Below, piece after piece: positions 1 to 6,802 of a stretch of DNA of 9,045 nucleotides (position 1 is its first letter; each line of letters begins with the position of its first letter). The DNA is from Anaerolineales bacterium. Its GTDB lineage: Bacteria; Chloroflexota; Anaerolineae; Anaerolineales; E44-bin32. The translations under genes and the position numbers were made by a program. The notes below the pieces were generated by a model that was not told the DNA's origin, made no database searches, and was given only the letters and a program-made list of their open reading frames with translations. The stretch covers positions 1 to 9,045 of the forward strand of contig DAOUTT010000069.1 in assembly GCA_030668545.1 (NCBI GenBank), written 5' to 3'.

Positions 1-654
1 ATGGGCAAGCCCAACAGAAGCGGATGGTTGAAGTCGATGGATCGCATGGTAAGCAGCAGCATGCGCTCGTATAAGGTGCCGGATCACCGTAGGAAGAGTT
101 CTGAGATCACGCTTGCCGGGGGGAAAGATCCCGTCAACAAAAGCCGAGTATGCATAAACATTTGGCTCATTGATGGTGATCCATATCTTCACGATATCTT
201 TCAGCGCTGCGACGACTTTCTCCGCATAGCGTTTGAAGAGCTTGTCGATCTCTGGATTAAGCCAGCCCCCTCGTTCAGCTACCCAGCTTGGGTTCGTAAA
301 ATGATGCAACGTTACCATCGGTATGAGCCCTCGCTCTATCGCTCCTTTGAGAATTTCGCGGTAGCATTCAATTGCGGCTTCGTCCCAGACTGCAGGGCTG
401 GGTTCCACGCGACTCCACTCAATCGACATCCTATGCACGTTTTGAAAGGATTCAGCTGCTCGATCGAAATCCTCTGCCCAGCGGCCTGCCCACCAATCAC
501 ATGCTTTCCCGGACTTATGCCCGTGCAAGATTCGATCCGGTTCCTGCTCCCAAACCCACCAATCATTATCACGGTTCTCGCCCTCAACTTGGTGAGATGA
601 AGTCGCCGTTCCCCATAAGAAACCCTGTGGGAAATGAAGGTTTGCTTGAATCAT
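1..654 (-). CDS. Glycoside hydrolase family 1 (beta-glucosidase/beta-galactosidase-like), N-terminal part
   Basis: This frame is open from an ATG at 654-652 to the left edge, giving 218 residues without a stop; the C-terminal half is outside the window. GH1 enzymes are (beta/alpha)8-barrel retaining glycosidases that release beta-linked glucose, galactose or related sugars. Visible family marks are the N-terminal signature FLWGTATSSHQVEG (residues 12-25, with the sugar-binding Gln at 22), MSIEWSRVEP (76-85), TLHHFTNPSW (115-124) and TINEPN (160-165), where Glu163 is the expected acid/base catalyst. The nucleophile motif (TENG type) would lie beyond the window. No signal peptide is seen, so it is probably cytoplasmic. 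The start is supported by a purine-rich SD (AAGGA, 665-661) six bases upstream and by an ATGA overlap with the upstream GNAT gene's stop. Family assignment is secure; the substrate cannot be told. Confidence 0.94.
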   Translation of the reverse strand, partial: MIQANLHFPQGFLWGTATSSHQVEGENRDNDWWVWEQEPDRILHGHKSGKACDWWAGRWAEDFDRAAESFQNVHRMSIEWSRVEPSPAVWDEAAIECYREILKGAIERGLIPMVTLHHFTNPSWVAERGGWLNPEIDKLFKRYAEKVVAALKDIVKIWITINEPNVYAYSAFVDGIFPPGKRDLRTLPTVIRHLIRAHAAAYHAIHRLQPSASVGLAH

Positions 655-1409
655 TCCACTTCCTTCACTTTCACGCTTGACGCGTCGCGGTTAAGGTGGA
701 TATGAGCGAAAAGGGTGCGCACATTCGTCGGAGAAAATCCAAGATCGAAGGCATCTTCAAAGGCAGAATAATCATCATCCGCTACACGGAACAGGATTCG
801 GACCCTCTCTTTCAGGAGATCCTGGATCAATGCTGCCAGTACCGATTTTGTGAAACCCCGACGGTATCCCGATGAATCTGACTCCACATATATTTCTGCA
901 GATTGAGAACTCATCCAATTAATCCCCGAGGCAGCGTGCCCCTCTCCCCGGGATTGAATCTCAAAGCGGGGAGAACCACCCATCCCCTCACTTTTCTGTA
1001 CCAAGACATTAATTACCGGTTGAAATCTCTTTGAATCCAGTCTCAATAAATTCAATACCGCAATCGGCTCGATGTCGGCGATGTCGAGTAATGATTCGCT
1101 TTGCTCAATTGGCAGATAAATTAAATAGGGTCGCCCGGGGTCGAGCGCTCCAGCAATCAGTGTTCTAATCGCTTCATCTGTCGCCGTAAAGGGTATGAGT
1201 AGAGGCTTGAAAAGATCGAGCCCCGTACTCGCAATTGCCATGAAACCGCTCAGTACTTTGCCGTTGGGATAATAGCCAAAAATTGAAACACGTTCGTCTG
1301 GGTGTTCTAGCCCATAGTATGCCGCCATCGCATCGGAAGTGGAATGGATATCCACAAGATTCCGAAGCTTTTGTCGTTCTTCTCGAGGGATGAGTTCAAT
1401 CGAAGTCAT
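651..1409 (-). CDS. GNAT-like N-acetyltransferase family protein
   Basis: The product is about 252 residues from the ATG at 1409, or 265 from an in-frame TTG at 1448. The C-terminal third looks like a GNAT acetyl-CoA fold: a strand (AEIYVE), a loop and helix GYRRGFTKSVLAALI in the place of the acetyl-CoA P-loop, then RVADDD and a closing LGFSPTN, the usual late GNAT strand. The P-loop is poor: it reads Y-R-R-G-F-T where Q/R-x-x-G-x-G/A is expected, so activity is uncertain. The N-terminal 150 residues contain no motif I recognise and may be a second, degenerate GNAT half. I prefer the ATG because the TTG falls on the -35 box of a plausible promoter whose -10 ends 10 bases before the ATG. Neither start has a good SD. 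The gene follows the LysM lipoprotein closely and its stop overlaps the GH1 start. Substrate unknown. Confidence 0.7.
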   Translation of the reverse strand: MTSIELIPREERQKLRNLVDIHSTSDAMAAYYGLEHPDERVSIFGYYPNGKVLSGFMAIASTGLDLFKPLLIPFTATDEAIRTLIAGALDPGRPYLIYLPIEQSESLLDIADIEPIAVLNLLRLDSKRFQPVINVLVQKSEGMGGSPRFEIQSRGEGHAASGINWMSSQSAEIYVESDSSGYRRGFTKSVLAALIQDLLKERVRILFRVADDDYSAFEDAFDLGFSPTNVRTLFAHIHLNRDASSVKVKEVE

Positions 1410-1419
1410 TTTGCTAGAG

Positions 1420-1448
1420 ATTCTATAGGCGAGGCGGGTCGTCGCCAA
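1420..1448 (-). promoter_or_regulatory. Candidate promoter for the GNAT-GH1 pair
   Basis: On the minus strand TTGGCG (1448-1443, 4 of 6 to TTGACA) is separated by exactly 17 bases from TAGAAT (1425-1420, 5 of 6 to TATAAT). The ATG at 1409 begins 10 bases after the -10 box, so the transcript would have at most a few leader bases. It would let the last two genes be expressed apart from the lipoprotein gene. This is a consensus match only. Confidence 0.4.
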
Positions 1449-1493
1449 GCCAGAGGGTCATATTTTTTGGGAAATAACTCTTCAAGAAAAGCC

Positions 1494-2459
1494 TCACTTC
1501 AGCATTATTTCTGGGTAGATGCTTATACCGGCAATTTCAGGTCCTAGGCTAAAAACGGAAAATCGATATTCAATTTCCTCATTATTGTCGCTATCGATCC
1601 GCTCTTCCCAAACATTCATTCCAATAGGCTCCCCTTTTACATCAAAAACCACTCCCACAACCCGTACAAGAAATTCATTCCCTCCATGTGCCGCGATCGA
1701 GAGCCTTCCACTGACTTCTGCCAATCTCTTTTCTGCCTTATAAATCGTTCTTGTATCAAGCACATCAATCTCAGGCAACTCATCAATTAGGTCTGCAACT
1801 TGCACTGCAGAGAGAAGATCAACATGAAAATTGGAATATCCTGACGGCTTACTGTCGAATATCGCGATTAAAGGGATTTCCTGTCCGGTTGGTATTTGGT
1901 TAATCGGTGCATATACGATTTGGTTGTCTAAAATCTGCCCATCCCGATCATGCAAAGTGATATGCGCCGAAACGCCGGCAACCATAAACTCTTCGTTGTT
2001 CGTGATGGAAACCATGCAAATAAACGCCAACGATGGACTCTCATGGCAATCCAAAGTCTTTATGTGGACAGGGATAGGTGTCGGAGTAGGAAGTAAAATT
2101 TCGACCGGCTCACCATCAGAACCTGGAATCCTGATCTCTTCACCGATACGAAGCAAGTTGGGGTCGATCTGAGGATTTACCAGAACGATGTCATCAAATT
2201 GAACACCATACCGAAAAGCAATTTCCAAGAGTGTCTCGCCCTGTTGAATAATGTGAACAAATGGAGTTGGTGTCGGTCCAGCAGGGATCGGCGTGCCAAT
2301 CGGGGTGAGCGAGCTCGCCGGCTTGGATGTCGGCGTGTATGAGGAAACTGATCGCAGGGTGGTGGTCGCTAAAGGAGTATTCTCTACTTCTATACCGGAG
2401 CAAGCAGCCAGGATGAAGAACAAGAGAATCCCAGAGAGGCGCAAATGGTTTTTCTCCAT
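1494..2459 (-). CDS. LysM-domain lipoprotein with Thr/Pro linkers and FxLYD-like domains
   Basis: A 321-residue exported protein. Residues 1-20 form a lipoprotein signal peptide: a short basic start, the hydrophobic stretch ILLFFILAAC, and a lipobox ending in Cys20, the expected lipidation site. Residues 21-67 are a Thr/Ser/Pro-rich spacer. Residues 68-112 are one LysM domain (HIIQQGETLLEIAFRYGV, then VNPQIDPNLLRIGEEIRIPG), which in this family binds N-acetylglucosamine polymers such as peptidoglycan. A second PT linker (123-130) leads to two beta-rich segments (about 135-220 and 240-321) with the N-x-x, D-x-x-G and P-x-G-x-x-x-P layout of FxLYD-like domains. Cys138 and Cys148 could form a disulfide. 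It is probably a surface protein anchored to membrane and wall. It is divergent from the TPR gene and 84-97 bases upstream of the GNAT gene's start codon (depending on which start is used), with no terminator seen between. The exact role is unknown. Confidence 0.85.
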   Translation of the reverse strand: MEKNHLRLSGILLFFILAACSGIEVENTPLATTTLRSVSSYTPTSKPASSLTPIGTPIPAGPTPTPFVHIIQQGETLLEIAFRYGVQFDDIVLVNPQIDPNLLRIGEEIRIPGSDGEPVEILLPTPTPIPVHIKTLDCHESPSLAFICMVSITNNEEFMVAGVSAHITLHDRDGQILDNQIVYAPINQIPTGQEIPLIAIFDSKPSGYSNFHVDLLSAVQVADLIDELPEIDVLDTRTIYKAEKRLAEVSGRLSIAAHGGNEFLVRVVGVVFDVKGEPIGMNVWEERIDSDNNEEIEYRFSVFSLGPEIAGISIYPEIMLK

Positions 2460-2468
2460 GATCTCTAG

Positions 2469-2477
2469 ATTATACCA
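2469..2477 (-). promoter_or_regulatory. Extended -10 promoter of the LysM lipoprotein gene
   Basis: The minus strand reads TGGTATAAT, a perfect -10 hexamer (2474-2469) with the TGn extension (2477-2475). No -35 match lies at 16-18 bases, which fits extended -10 promoters. The ATG at 2459 starts 9 bases after the box, so transcription would begin within about 0-4 bases of the start codon. No usable SD exists in that space. Confidence 0.6.
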
Positions 2478-2503
2478 ATGGGGGGTAGCCTGGAATATAC
2501 CGC

Positions 2504-2509
2504 TATGCT
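2504..2509 (+). promoter_or_regulatory. Possible -10 box for the TPR protein gene
   Basis: TATGCT matches TATAAT at four of six positions and would place the start of transcription near 2516, leaving a leader of about 34 bases that includes the SD. No -35-like hexamer is found at 16-18 bases upstream (the sequence there is a G run). It lies back to back with the lipoprotein promoter in a 90-bp divergent region. Weak. Confidence 0.25.
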
Positions 2510-2519
2510 AGACTTTCAA

Positions 2520-2535
2520 ATGCAGTAATGCAGTA
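2520..2535 (+). repeat. Tandem 8-bp direct repeat in the TPR gene leader
   Basis: Two perfect adjacent copies of ATGCAGTA (2520-2527 and 2528-2535) sit directly before the SD of the TPR gene. The first copy plus one base forms a minimal ATG-CAG-TAA reading frame. The second copy begins an 11-codon frame (stop included) that runs across the GTG start in a different phase. It may be a binding site, a slippage product or chance. Confidence 0.6.
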
Positions 2536-2536
2536 C

Positions 2537-2543
2537 GGAGGGG
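2537..2543 (+). promoter_or_regulatory. Strong ribosome binding site fixing a GTG start
   Basis: GGAGGGG lies six bases before GTG at 2550. An in-frame TAA at 2526-2528 excludes longer starts, and the next in-frame Met is residue 46, so this site decides the GTG start of the TPR gene. Confidence 0.8.
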
Positions 2544-2549
2544 AACGAA

Positions 2550-4472
2550 GTGGCTGCTGAAACATCAAAAACCCTGACTGAAGCAATCGCCGCAGTGCGC
2601 TTGGGCGACCGGCGGCATGCACGTGAGCTGCTATCTCGATTATTGCGCGCCGATTCACAAAATGCAGAAAACTGGGTGTGGATGAGTGCGGTTGTAGATT
2701 CGCCGCGCGAGCGTGTGTACTGTCTTGAATCCGCACTGAAAATCGACCCGACCAACCGCGCTGCCATGCGTGGCCTTGTCTTATTTGGAGCGCGTTCGCC
2801 CTCATCTTCCGATCTTTCACAAGCGTTGAAGCTTCCGCGACGCGAGATCGCGCCCACAGAGATCAAGCCAACACCAGAAGAAAAACCGATCGTACAAACC
2901 GCTCAGAAAATACCTGCCGCTAGCCCATTCAAACCGAAGAGACGCAGGTCATTTATCCAGGTTATGGGAATCGTTTTGCTCTTCGGCCTGGCTATCGCTG
3001 CGGTCGGCGGAGTGGTGTATATACTCGAACCAATGTTCGCTCCGAGATTCCTCGGCATGGCTTCCACGCTTCCTCCTCCCAGCCCTACTGCAACGGATAC
3101 ACCGCTGCCAGGTACACCAACGGCGACTCCGATTCCCGCCGCAACACGCATAATCCGCACCCCTATCCCTACTGAATTCGCAGCGACTCCATTGGCTTTA
3201 TTAGTCGCTGAAACGAGGACGCCAACACCGATTGCCGGCTTCACTCCGCACCCCAGCAATGAATCTTATACAGCTGGCGTAAAAGCGATAGAAGATGGCG
3301 ACTACGAACAAGCGATCTTCTTCCTCGATCAAGCGTTGAACTATGATCCCGAATTAGCGGAAGCGCTGTATTTTAAGGCAGAAGCCCACCGATTAAACGG
3401 GAATGTTGCCGAGGCTATTAATTTTTATGACCAAGCAGTGCAGTTGGACCTGGATTACGCCGCAGTTTATCTCGGCAGGGGTCGGGTACTTCTCGAACGC
3501 AATCTAGAAGAAATCGCCGAACAAGACTTCGATCGTGCTATAGGGAGTGATCCACTGTTTGTTGAGGCTTACGAGGAGTTGGCTGCATTCTACGAGCAGA
3601 AGACATTCTGGCAGCGCATGGAAACAGTAATGGAGCAAGCACTATCCTTCGGGGCGCGATCTCCACAAATGCTAATCTACCTCAGCAATGCTCAACTTAT
3701 CTTGAATAAATATGAGAATGCCCTCGGATCCGCGCTCGAGGGCAGCGCAGATGATCCCACGCTTCTCGAGGGGTACATGGCTGTCGGAAATGCTTATGTC
3801 GCCATGGGGATTGAGACATTAGATAATTCATACTTCCCGCGAGCAATATGGCCGCTCCAAACGTATACCGCCTACAGATCAGACGACCCTGTCGGTTGGG
3901 CAGCCCTCGGCCGTGCTCTCCTCGGCGCGGGGCAGCAGGAAGAAGCTCTGCAGGCATTAAATATTGCTATTGAGCTTAATGAACGCAACGGACCCGCCTA
4001 CCTTGCGCGTGGCATCCTGCTCACAGAGCGCGGCATGTATGATGCTGCCATCGAGGATCTGAACTCGGCTCGACGTTTTTCGCCCGAAACTTTCGATCTG
4101 TGGATCGCCACCGCCAATGCTCTCTACCTCAATGACCAGTATACCGATGCACTAACCGATAATATTGAACCAGCGCTCGCGTATGCCAGGGATATCGGCG
4201 ATCAATTCTTGCGGGAGCGGAAGCTTGCAGAGGCTTACGCACTCCAAGGTCTTATTTATGAGCTTAACCCCGACAATCTAAATGATGCCATCCGGCGGTG
4301 GAGTTGGATCCTGGGATTTGAATACGTTCTCCCAGTTACACGCGCCCTAGCTGAACAGCACTACAACGAGCTCACAGGGGTTGGTCCCACACGTACGCCT
4401 ACAGTGAGTCCCACGCCATCTCCTACCGCCACGCCTGATGGAGCTATCGAAACGGCAACACCTAGCCTATAG
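2550..4472 (+). CDS. Membrane-anchored TPR protein with TPR-like modules on both sides of the membrane
   Basis: A 640-residue protein starting at GTG. Residues 8-78 form a cytoplasmic TPR-like helical module (AIAAVRLGDRRHARELLSRL, then ENWVWMSAVVD and YCLESALKIDPTN). Residues 90-130 are a Pro/Lys-rich linker ending in KPKRRR, followed by one membrane span (about 134-159). The basic cluster predicts the N-terminus inside. Residues 165-235 are a Thr/Pro-rich extracytoplasmic linker. Residues 236-605 hold about eight TPR or TPR-like units; the clearest are 236-269, 270-303, 304-337, 447-480 and 481-514, with the usual G-x-Y/A-x-x-A-I and D/N-P marks. A PT-rich tail (613-639) ends the protein. 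TPR arrays bind protein partners, and no catalytic domain is visible, so a scaffold or envelope assembly role is likely. It is divergent from the LysM lipoprotein, which has the same linker style. Partner unknown. Confidence 0.85.
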   Translation: MAAETSKTLTEAIAAVRLGDRRHARELLSRLLRADSQNAENWVWMSAVVDSPRERVYCLESALKIDPTNRAAMRGLVLFGARSPSSSDLSQALKLPRREIAPTEIKPTPEEKPIVQTAQKIPAASPFKPKRRRSFIQVMGIVLLFGLAIAAVGGVVYILEPMFAPRFLGMASTLPPPSPTATDTPLPGTPTATPIPAATRIIRTPIPTEFAATPLALLVAETRTPTPIAGFTPHPSNESYTAGVKAIEDGDYEQAIFFLDQALNYDPELAEALYFKAEAHRLNGNVAEAINFYDQAVQLDLDYAAVYLGRGRVLLERNLEEIAEQDFDRAIGSDPLFVEAYEELAAFYEQKTFWQRMETVMEQALSFGARSPQMLIYLSNAQLILNKYENALGSALEGSADDPTLLEGYMAVGNAYVAMGIETLDNSYFPRAIWPLQTYTAYRSDDPVGWAALGRALLGAGQQEEALQALNIAIELNERNGPAYLARGILLTERGMYDAAIEDLNSARRFSPETFDLWIATANALYLNDQYTDALTDNIEPALAYARDIGDQFLRERKLAEAYALQGLIYELNPDNLNDAIRRWSWILGFEYVLPVTRALAEQHYNELTGVGPTRTPTVSPTPSPTATPDGAIETATPSL

Positions 4473-4542
4473 TTGTTATCTCAGCCGCCGCTTTCAATCG
4501 ATTTGACACCCATCTTCGATTCAATCGCGATTCAGACACAAC

Positions 4543-4571
4543 TGGACAGAATCCATCCGTTCCGGTAAAAT
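4543..4571 (+). promoter_or_regulatory. Sigma70-type promoter of rpsT
   Basis: TGGACA (4543-4548) and TAAAAT (4566-4571) are spaced by exactly 17 bases, each one base from consensus. Transcription would start near 4578, giving a leader of about 33 bases with the SD. A perfect TTGACA at 4503-4508 has no matching -10 and is probably not used. No terminator for the TPR gene was found between 4473 and 4542. Confidence 0.7.
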
Positions 4572-4599
4572 CTGTTGAGTTAAAAATAGGAAGCATCTC

Positions 4600-4606
4600 G
4601 GGAGGT
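4600..4606 (+). promoter_or_regulatory. Ribosome binding site of rpsT deciding a TTG start
   Basis: GGGAGGT lies four bases before the TTG at 4611 (five from the GGAGG core). The protein read from this TTG begins MANTASAKKRVRQNEKRR, the standard S20 N-terminus, so UUG is the start codon. Confidence 0.85.
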
Positions 4607-4610
4607 CGAT

Positions 4611-4883
4611 TTGGCAAACACAGCTTCCGCTAAGAAACGGGTACGACAGAATGAAAAACGCAGAATGCGGAACCGCGTTTGGCTAACACGTGCGCGCTCA
4701 ACTGTAAAGCAGGCACGGATAGCGATTGATTCTAAGGATTCAGAGGCTTCGATTGCAGCTGTAAACACAGCCATCTCAGAACTGGATCGAGCAGCATCCA
4801 AGGGCGTCATTCATAAGCGAAACGCTGCTCGTCGCAAGAGCCGTTTATTGAAGAAGTTATCCACGCTGGAAATGAGCAAATAA
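4611..4883 (+). CDS. rpsT: 30S ribosomal protein S20 (bS20)
   Basis: A 90-residue, strongly basic protein of the usual bS20 length. It binds 16S rRNA and helps assemble the small ribosomal subunit. The family pattern is plain: MANTASAKKRVRQNEKRRMRNR at the N-terminus, a helical middle (STVKQARIAIDSKD), then SELDRAASKGVIHKRNAARRKSRL near the C-terminus, which contains the conserved G-x-I/V-H-K-N-x-A-A-R-x-K-S-R box. The start is TTG, set by a strong SD. In E. coli rpsT also uses UUG, and the poor start takes part in autogenous control by S20; whether that applies here is inference. It has its own promoter and a hairpin terminator, so it is probably monocistronic. Confidence 0.97.
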   Translation: MANTASAKKRVRQNEKRRMRNRVWLTRARSTVKQARIAIDSKDSEASIAAVNTAISELDRAASKGVIHKRNAARRKSRLLKKLSTLEMSK

Positions 4884-4911
4884 ATAAATCCACGTGCATT
4901 CTTGCATACCT

Positions 4912-4941
4912 AAAACGACGCATATTCCAATGCGTCGTTTT
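4912..4941 (+). terminator. Hairpin terminator after rpsT
   Basis: A perfect 12-bp stem (AAAACGACGCAT at 4912-4923, ATGCGTCGTTTT at 4930-4941) encloses a 6-base loop, 28 bases after the rpsT stop. The U-tract is only the four T of the stem itself. Because the left arm begins with four A, it could act in both directions. Confidence 0.8.
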
Positions 4942-4967
4942 GCATTCATCAGCCTAATCACCCCGCA

Positions 4968-4976
4968 TGCTATAAT
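4968..4976 (+). promoter_or_regulatory. Extended -10 promoter of argS
   Basis: TGCTATAAT is a perfect TATAAT (4971-4976) with a TGn extension. No good -35 hexamer lies at 17 bases. Transcription would start near 4983, giving a leader of about 17 bases that includes GGGAG (4991-4995) four bases before the ATG at 5000. Confidence 0.65.
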
Positions 4977-4999
4977 CGCAGCGGACGAACGGGAGCGTT

Positions 5000-6802
5000 A
5001 TGTTTACACAAGAGCTTCACCAAGCGACTGAGGCAGTTCACAACGGTCTAAAGCGCTTGAACCTACCTGAGCCTGAAACAATCGATTGGCTGCCAACACC
5101 TTTCGAGGGTGATTGGGGTTATGGAACCGCCGTGTGTTTTAAAGTAGCCGCAGTGGAAGCAAAAACCGATCGAAATATCAAGGTCCCCCAACGAGCTCAC
5201 GAGATAGCAAACCTGCTTCTCGATGATTTACAAGATATTGAAGGGTTCGACCGTGCAGAAGCGGTCAAAGGATACCTGAATCTTCATATCAAAACCTCGG
5301 TTTACGCGCAAAGAGTGACCGACAGCGTCATTAACGCAGGGCAGGATTTCGGTCGTGGTGCAAAAAAAGATGAGCGGGTGATGGTGGAATTTGCTCAGCC
5401 AAACACCCACCACTCTTTTCACATTGGACACGCCCGCAATGCCATCCTCGGTGAGGTCCTCGCCAGGCTGGTGGAATTCGCGGGCTTCGACACAATCCGA
5501 GCCTCCTATCCGGGCGACATCGGATTGGGCGTGATCACTTGCGTTTGGGCGTATGAGAAATTCTACCAAGACCAAGAACCCGAGGGAGTCCATGAACGTG
5601 GACAGTGGCTGGGAAATATCTATACCGAGGCAACGACCCTTGTAACGCCTGAAGAAGATGAAAGCGAGAGCGAGAAACAACAAAAGCTGGAAAATGACGC
5701 AGAGCGCCGGACGCTGTATAAAAAGTGGGACGAGGGCGACCCACATGTGCGTGAGCTATGGCAAAAAACCCGGCAGTGGAGCCTGGACGAACTCGCAGAC
5801 ATCTTGAAGATATTGGATATCAACATCGATGTCTTCTTCTTCGAGAGTGAAGTGGATGAACCGGCAAAGAAAATCGCCGAGGAGCTGATCCAACTAGGGA
5901 TTGCTGAAGATGAACGCCCGGACGGTCCCGTCATTGTAAAAATTGACGAGAAGCTCCACGTGAAAAAGGAGAAGTACCGCACCGCAGTCATCCTGCGAAG
6001 CGATGGAACGACGCTCTATAGCACTAAGGATCTGGCGCTTGCTAAGGATAAATTTGAGAACTATCACGTTGATCGATCGGTCTATGTCGTCGATGTCCGC
6101 CAGAGCTTGCATTTTCAACAGGTTTTCAAAATCCTCGAGCTATGGGGCTTCCCTCAAGCCGAGAAATGCTTCCATCTTGCATATGGCTTCGTGACCTTGC
6201 CAGAAGGCGCCATGTCAGCCCGCAAGGGCAATGTGATCCTCTTCATGGATGTCCTTGCGGAGGCCGAACGTCGGGTCCGTGCAATCATCGAAGAGAAAAA
6301 CCCTAACCTGAGCGGTGATCAACGCGAGACGGTCGTACGGCAAATCGGACTAGGGGCTTTAATCTACGGCATGCTCTCGGTCGATAACAATAAAGACATC
6401 GTATTCAATTTAGATGAAGCCCTAAGTTTCGACGGCCAATCTGCCCCCTACATCCAAAACGCATACGTAAGAGCAAACAGTATTCTGCGAAAGGTCGAAG
6501 AGCTTCCCGAAAGCTCATCCTTCGATTATGAGCTCGATCCGATTGAGATCGAACTCATCGACGTCATTTCCCGATTTCCTGCTTTGGTTCAGAAAGCGGC
6601 GGAGGATTACAAGCCGCTGCTCATAGCAACATACGCCTTCGAACTCGCTAAGACATTCCATCATTTCTATCACGCTGTGCGTGTTCTCAAAGCTGATGCA
6701 GAGCAGAAAATAAATGCTCGCCTCCGCATCACCGCTGCCGCGAAGGAAACTATTGCCATCGCTCTCAAACTTCTAGGGATTGAATCTCCGGAGGCGATGT
6801 AA
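5000..6802 (+). CDS. argS: Arginyl-tRNA synthetase
   Basis: A 600-residue class I aminoacyl-tRNA synthetase that joins arginine to tRNA-Arg using ATP, in the cytoplasm. Order of parts: an N-terminal tRNA-binding domain (about 1-115), a catalytic Rossmann fold with the HIGH motif intact at 141-144 in FAQPNTHHSFHIGHARN, the KMSKS-region variant MSARKG at 405-410, the helical SAPYIQNAYVRANSILRK segment (about 471-488), and a C-terminal DALR anticodon-binding domain ending LLGIESPEAM. Many ArgRS enzymes have KMSKS variants such as MSTRKG, so this is not a defect. A charged, Glu-rich stretch (about 216-245) sits inside the catalytic domain. Length is at the long end of the usual range. The ATG has a modest SD and its own promoter, downstream of the rpsT terminator. 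Identification is secure. Confidence 0.96.
   Translation: MFTQELHQATEAVHNGLKRLNLPEPETIDWLPTPFEGDWGYGTAVCFKVAAVEAKTDRNIKVPQRAHEIANLLLDDLQDIEGFDRAEAVKGYLNLHIKTSVYAQRVTDSVINAGQDFGRGAKKDERVMVEFAQPNTHHSFHIGHARNAILGEVLARLVEFAGFDTIRASYPGDIGLGVITCVWAYEKFYQDQEPEGVHERGQWLGNIYTEATTLVTPEEDESESEKQQKLENDAERRTLYKKWDEGDPHVRELWQKTRQWSLDELADILKILDINIDVFFFESEVDEPAKKIAEELIQLGIAEDERPDGPVIVKIDEKLHVKKEKYRTAVILRSDGTTLYSTKDLALAKDKFENYHVDRSVYVVDVRQSLHFQQVFKILELWGFPQAEKCFHLAYGFVTLPEGAMSARKGNVILFMDVLAEAERRVRAIIEEKNPNLSGDQRETVVRQIGLGALIYGMLSVDNNKDIVFNLDEALSFDGQSAPYIQNAYVRANSILRKVEELPESSSFDYELDPIEIELIDVISRFPALVQKAAEDYKPLLIATYAFELAKTFHHFYHAVRVLKADAEQKINARLRITAAAKETIAIALKLLGIESPEAM

Noticed and set aside
336..587. A minus-strand frame of 83 codons.
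   Set aside because: It is an out-of-phase frame of the GH1 coding sequence on the same strand.
1..600. A long plus-strand open frame of 199 codons starting at position 1.
   Set aside because: It is antisense to the GH1 gene, which shows several family motifs; the plus-strand product has no recognisable pattern.
1414..1427. The octamer ATCTCTAG occurs near both the GNAT and lipoprotein start codons.
   Set aside because: The two copies are in opposite orientation relative to their genes and short enough to be chance.
2503..2866. Two overlapping minus-strand frames of over 100 codons opposite the start of the TPR gene.
   Set aside because: The opposite strand carries a GTG start with a strong SD and a convincing TPR and membrane layout; the minus frames look like translation shadows.
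4503..4508. A perfect TTGACA upstream of rpsT.
   Set aside because: No -10-like hexamer stands at 16-18 bases; the TGGACA/TAAAAT pair at 4543-4571 is better.
4523..4532. Palindrome AATCGCGATT before the rpsT promoter.
   Set aside because: Ten bases of symmetry are common by chance and nothing else points to an operator.
5228..5991. Several minus-strand frames (up to 172 codons) inside argS.
   Set aside because: They are antisense to conserved ArgRS motifs and have compositions typical of shadow frames.
5000..6802. Loss of the KMSKS motif in ArgRS (MSARKG instead).
   Set aside because: Many normal ArgRS enzymes have MSTRKG-like variants, so this is not a sign of decay.
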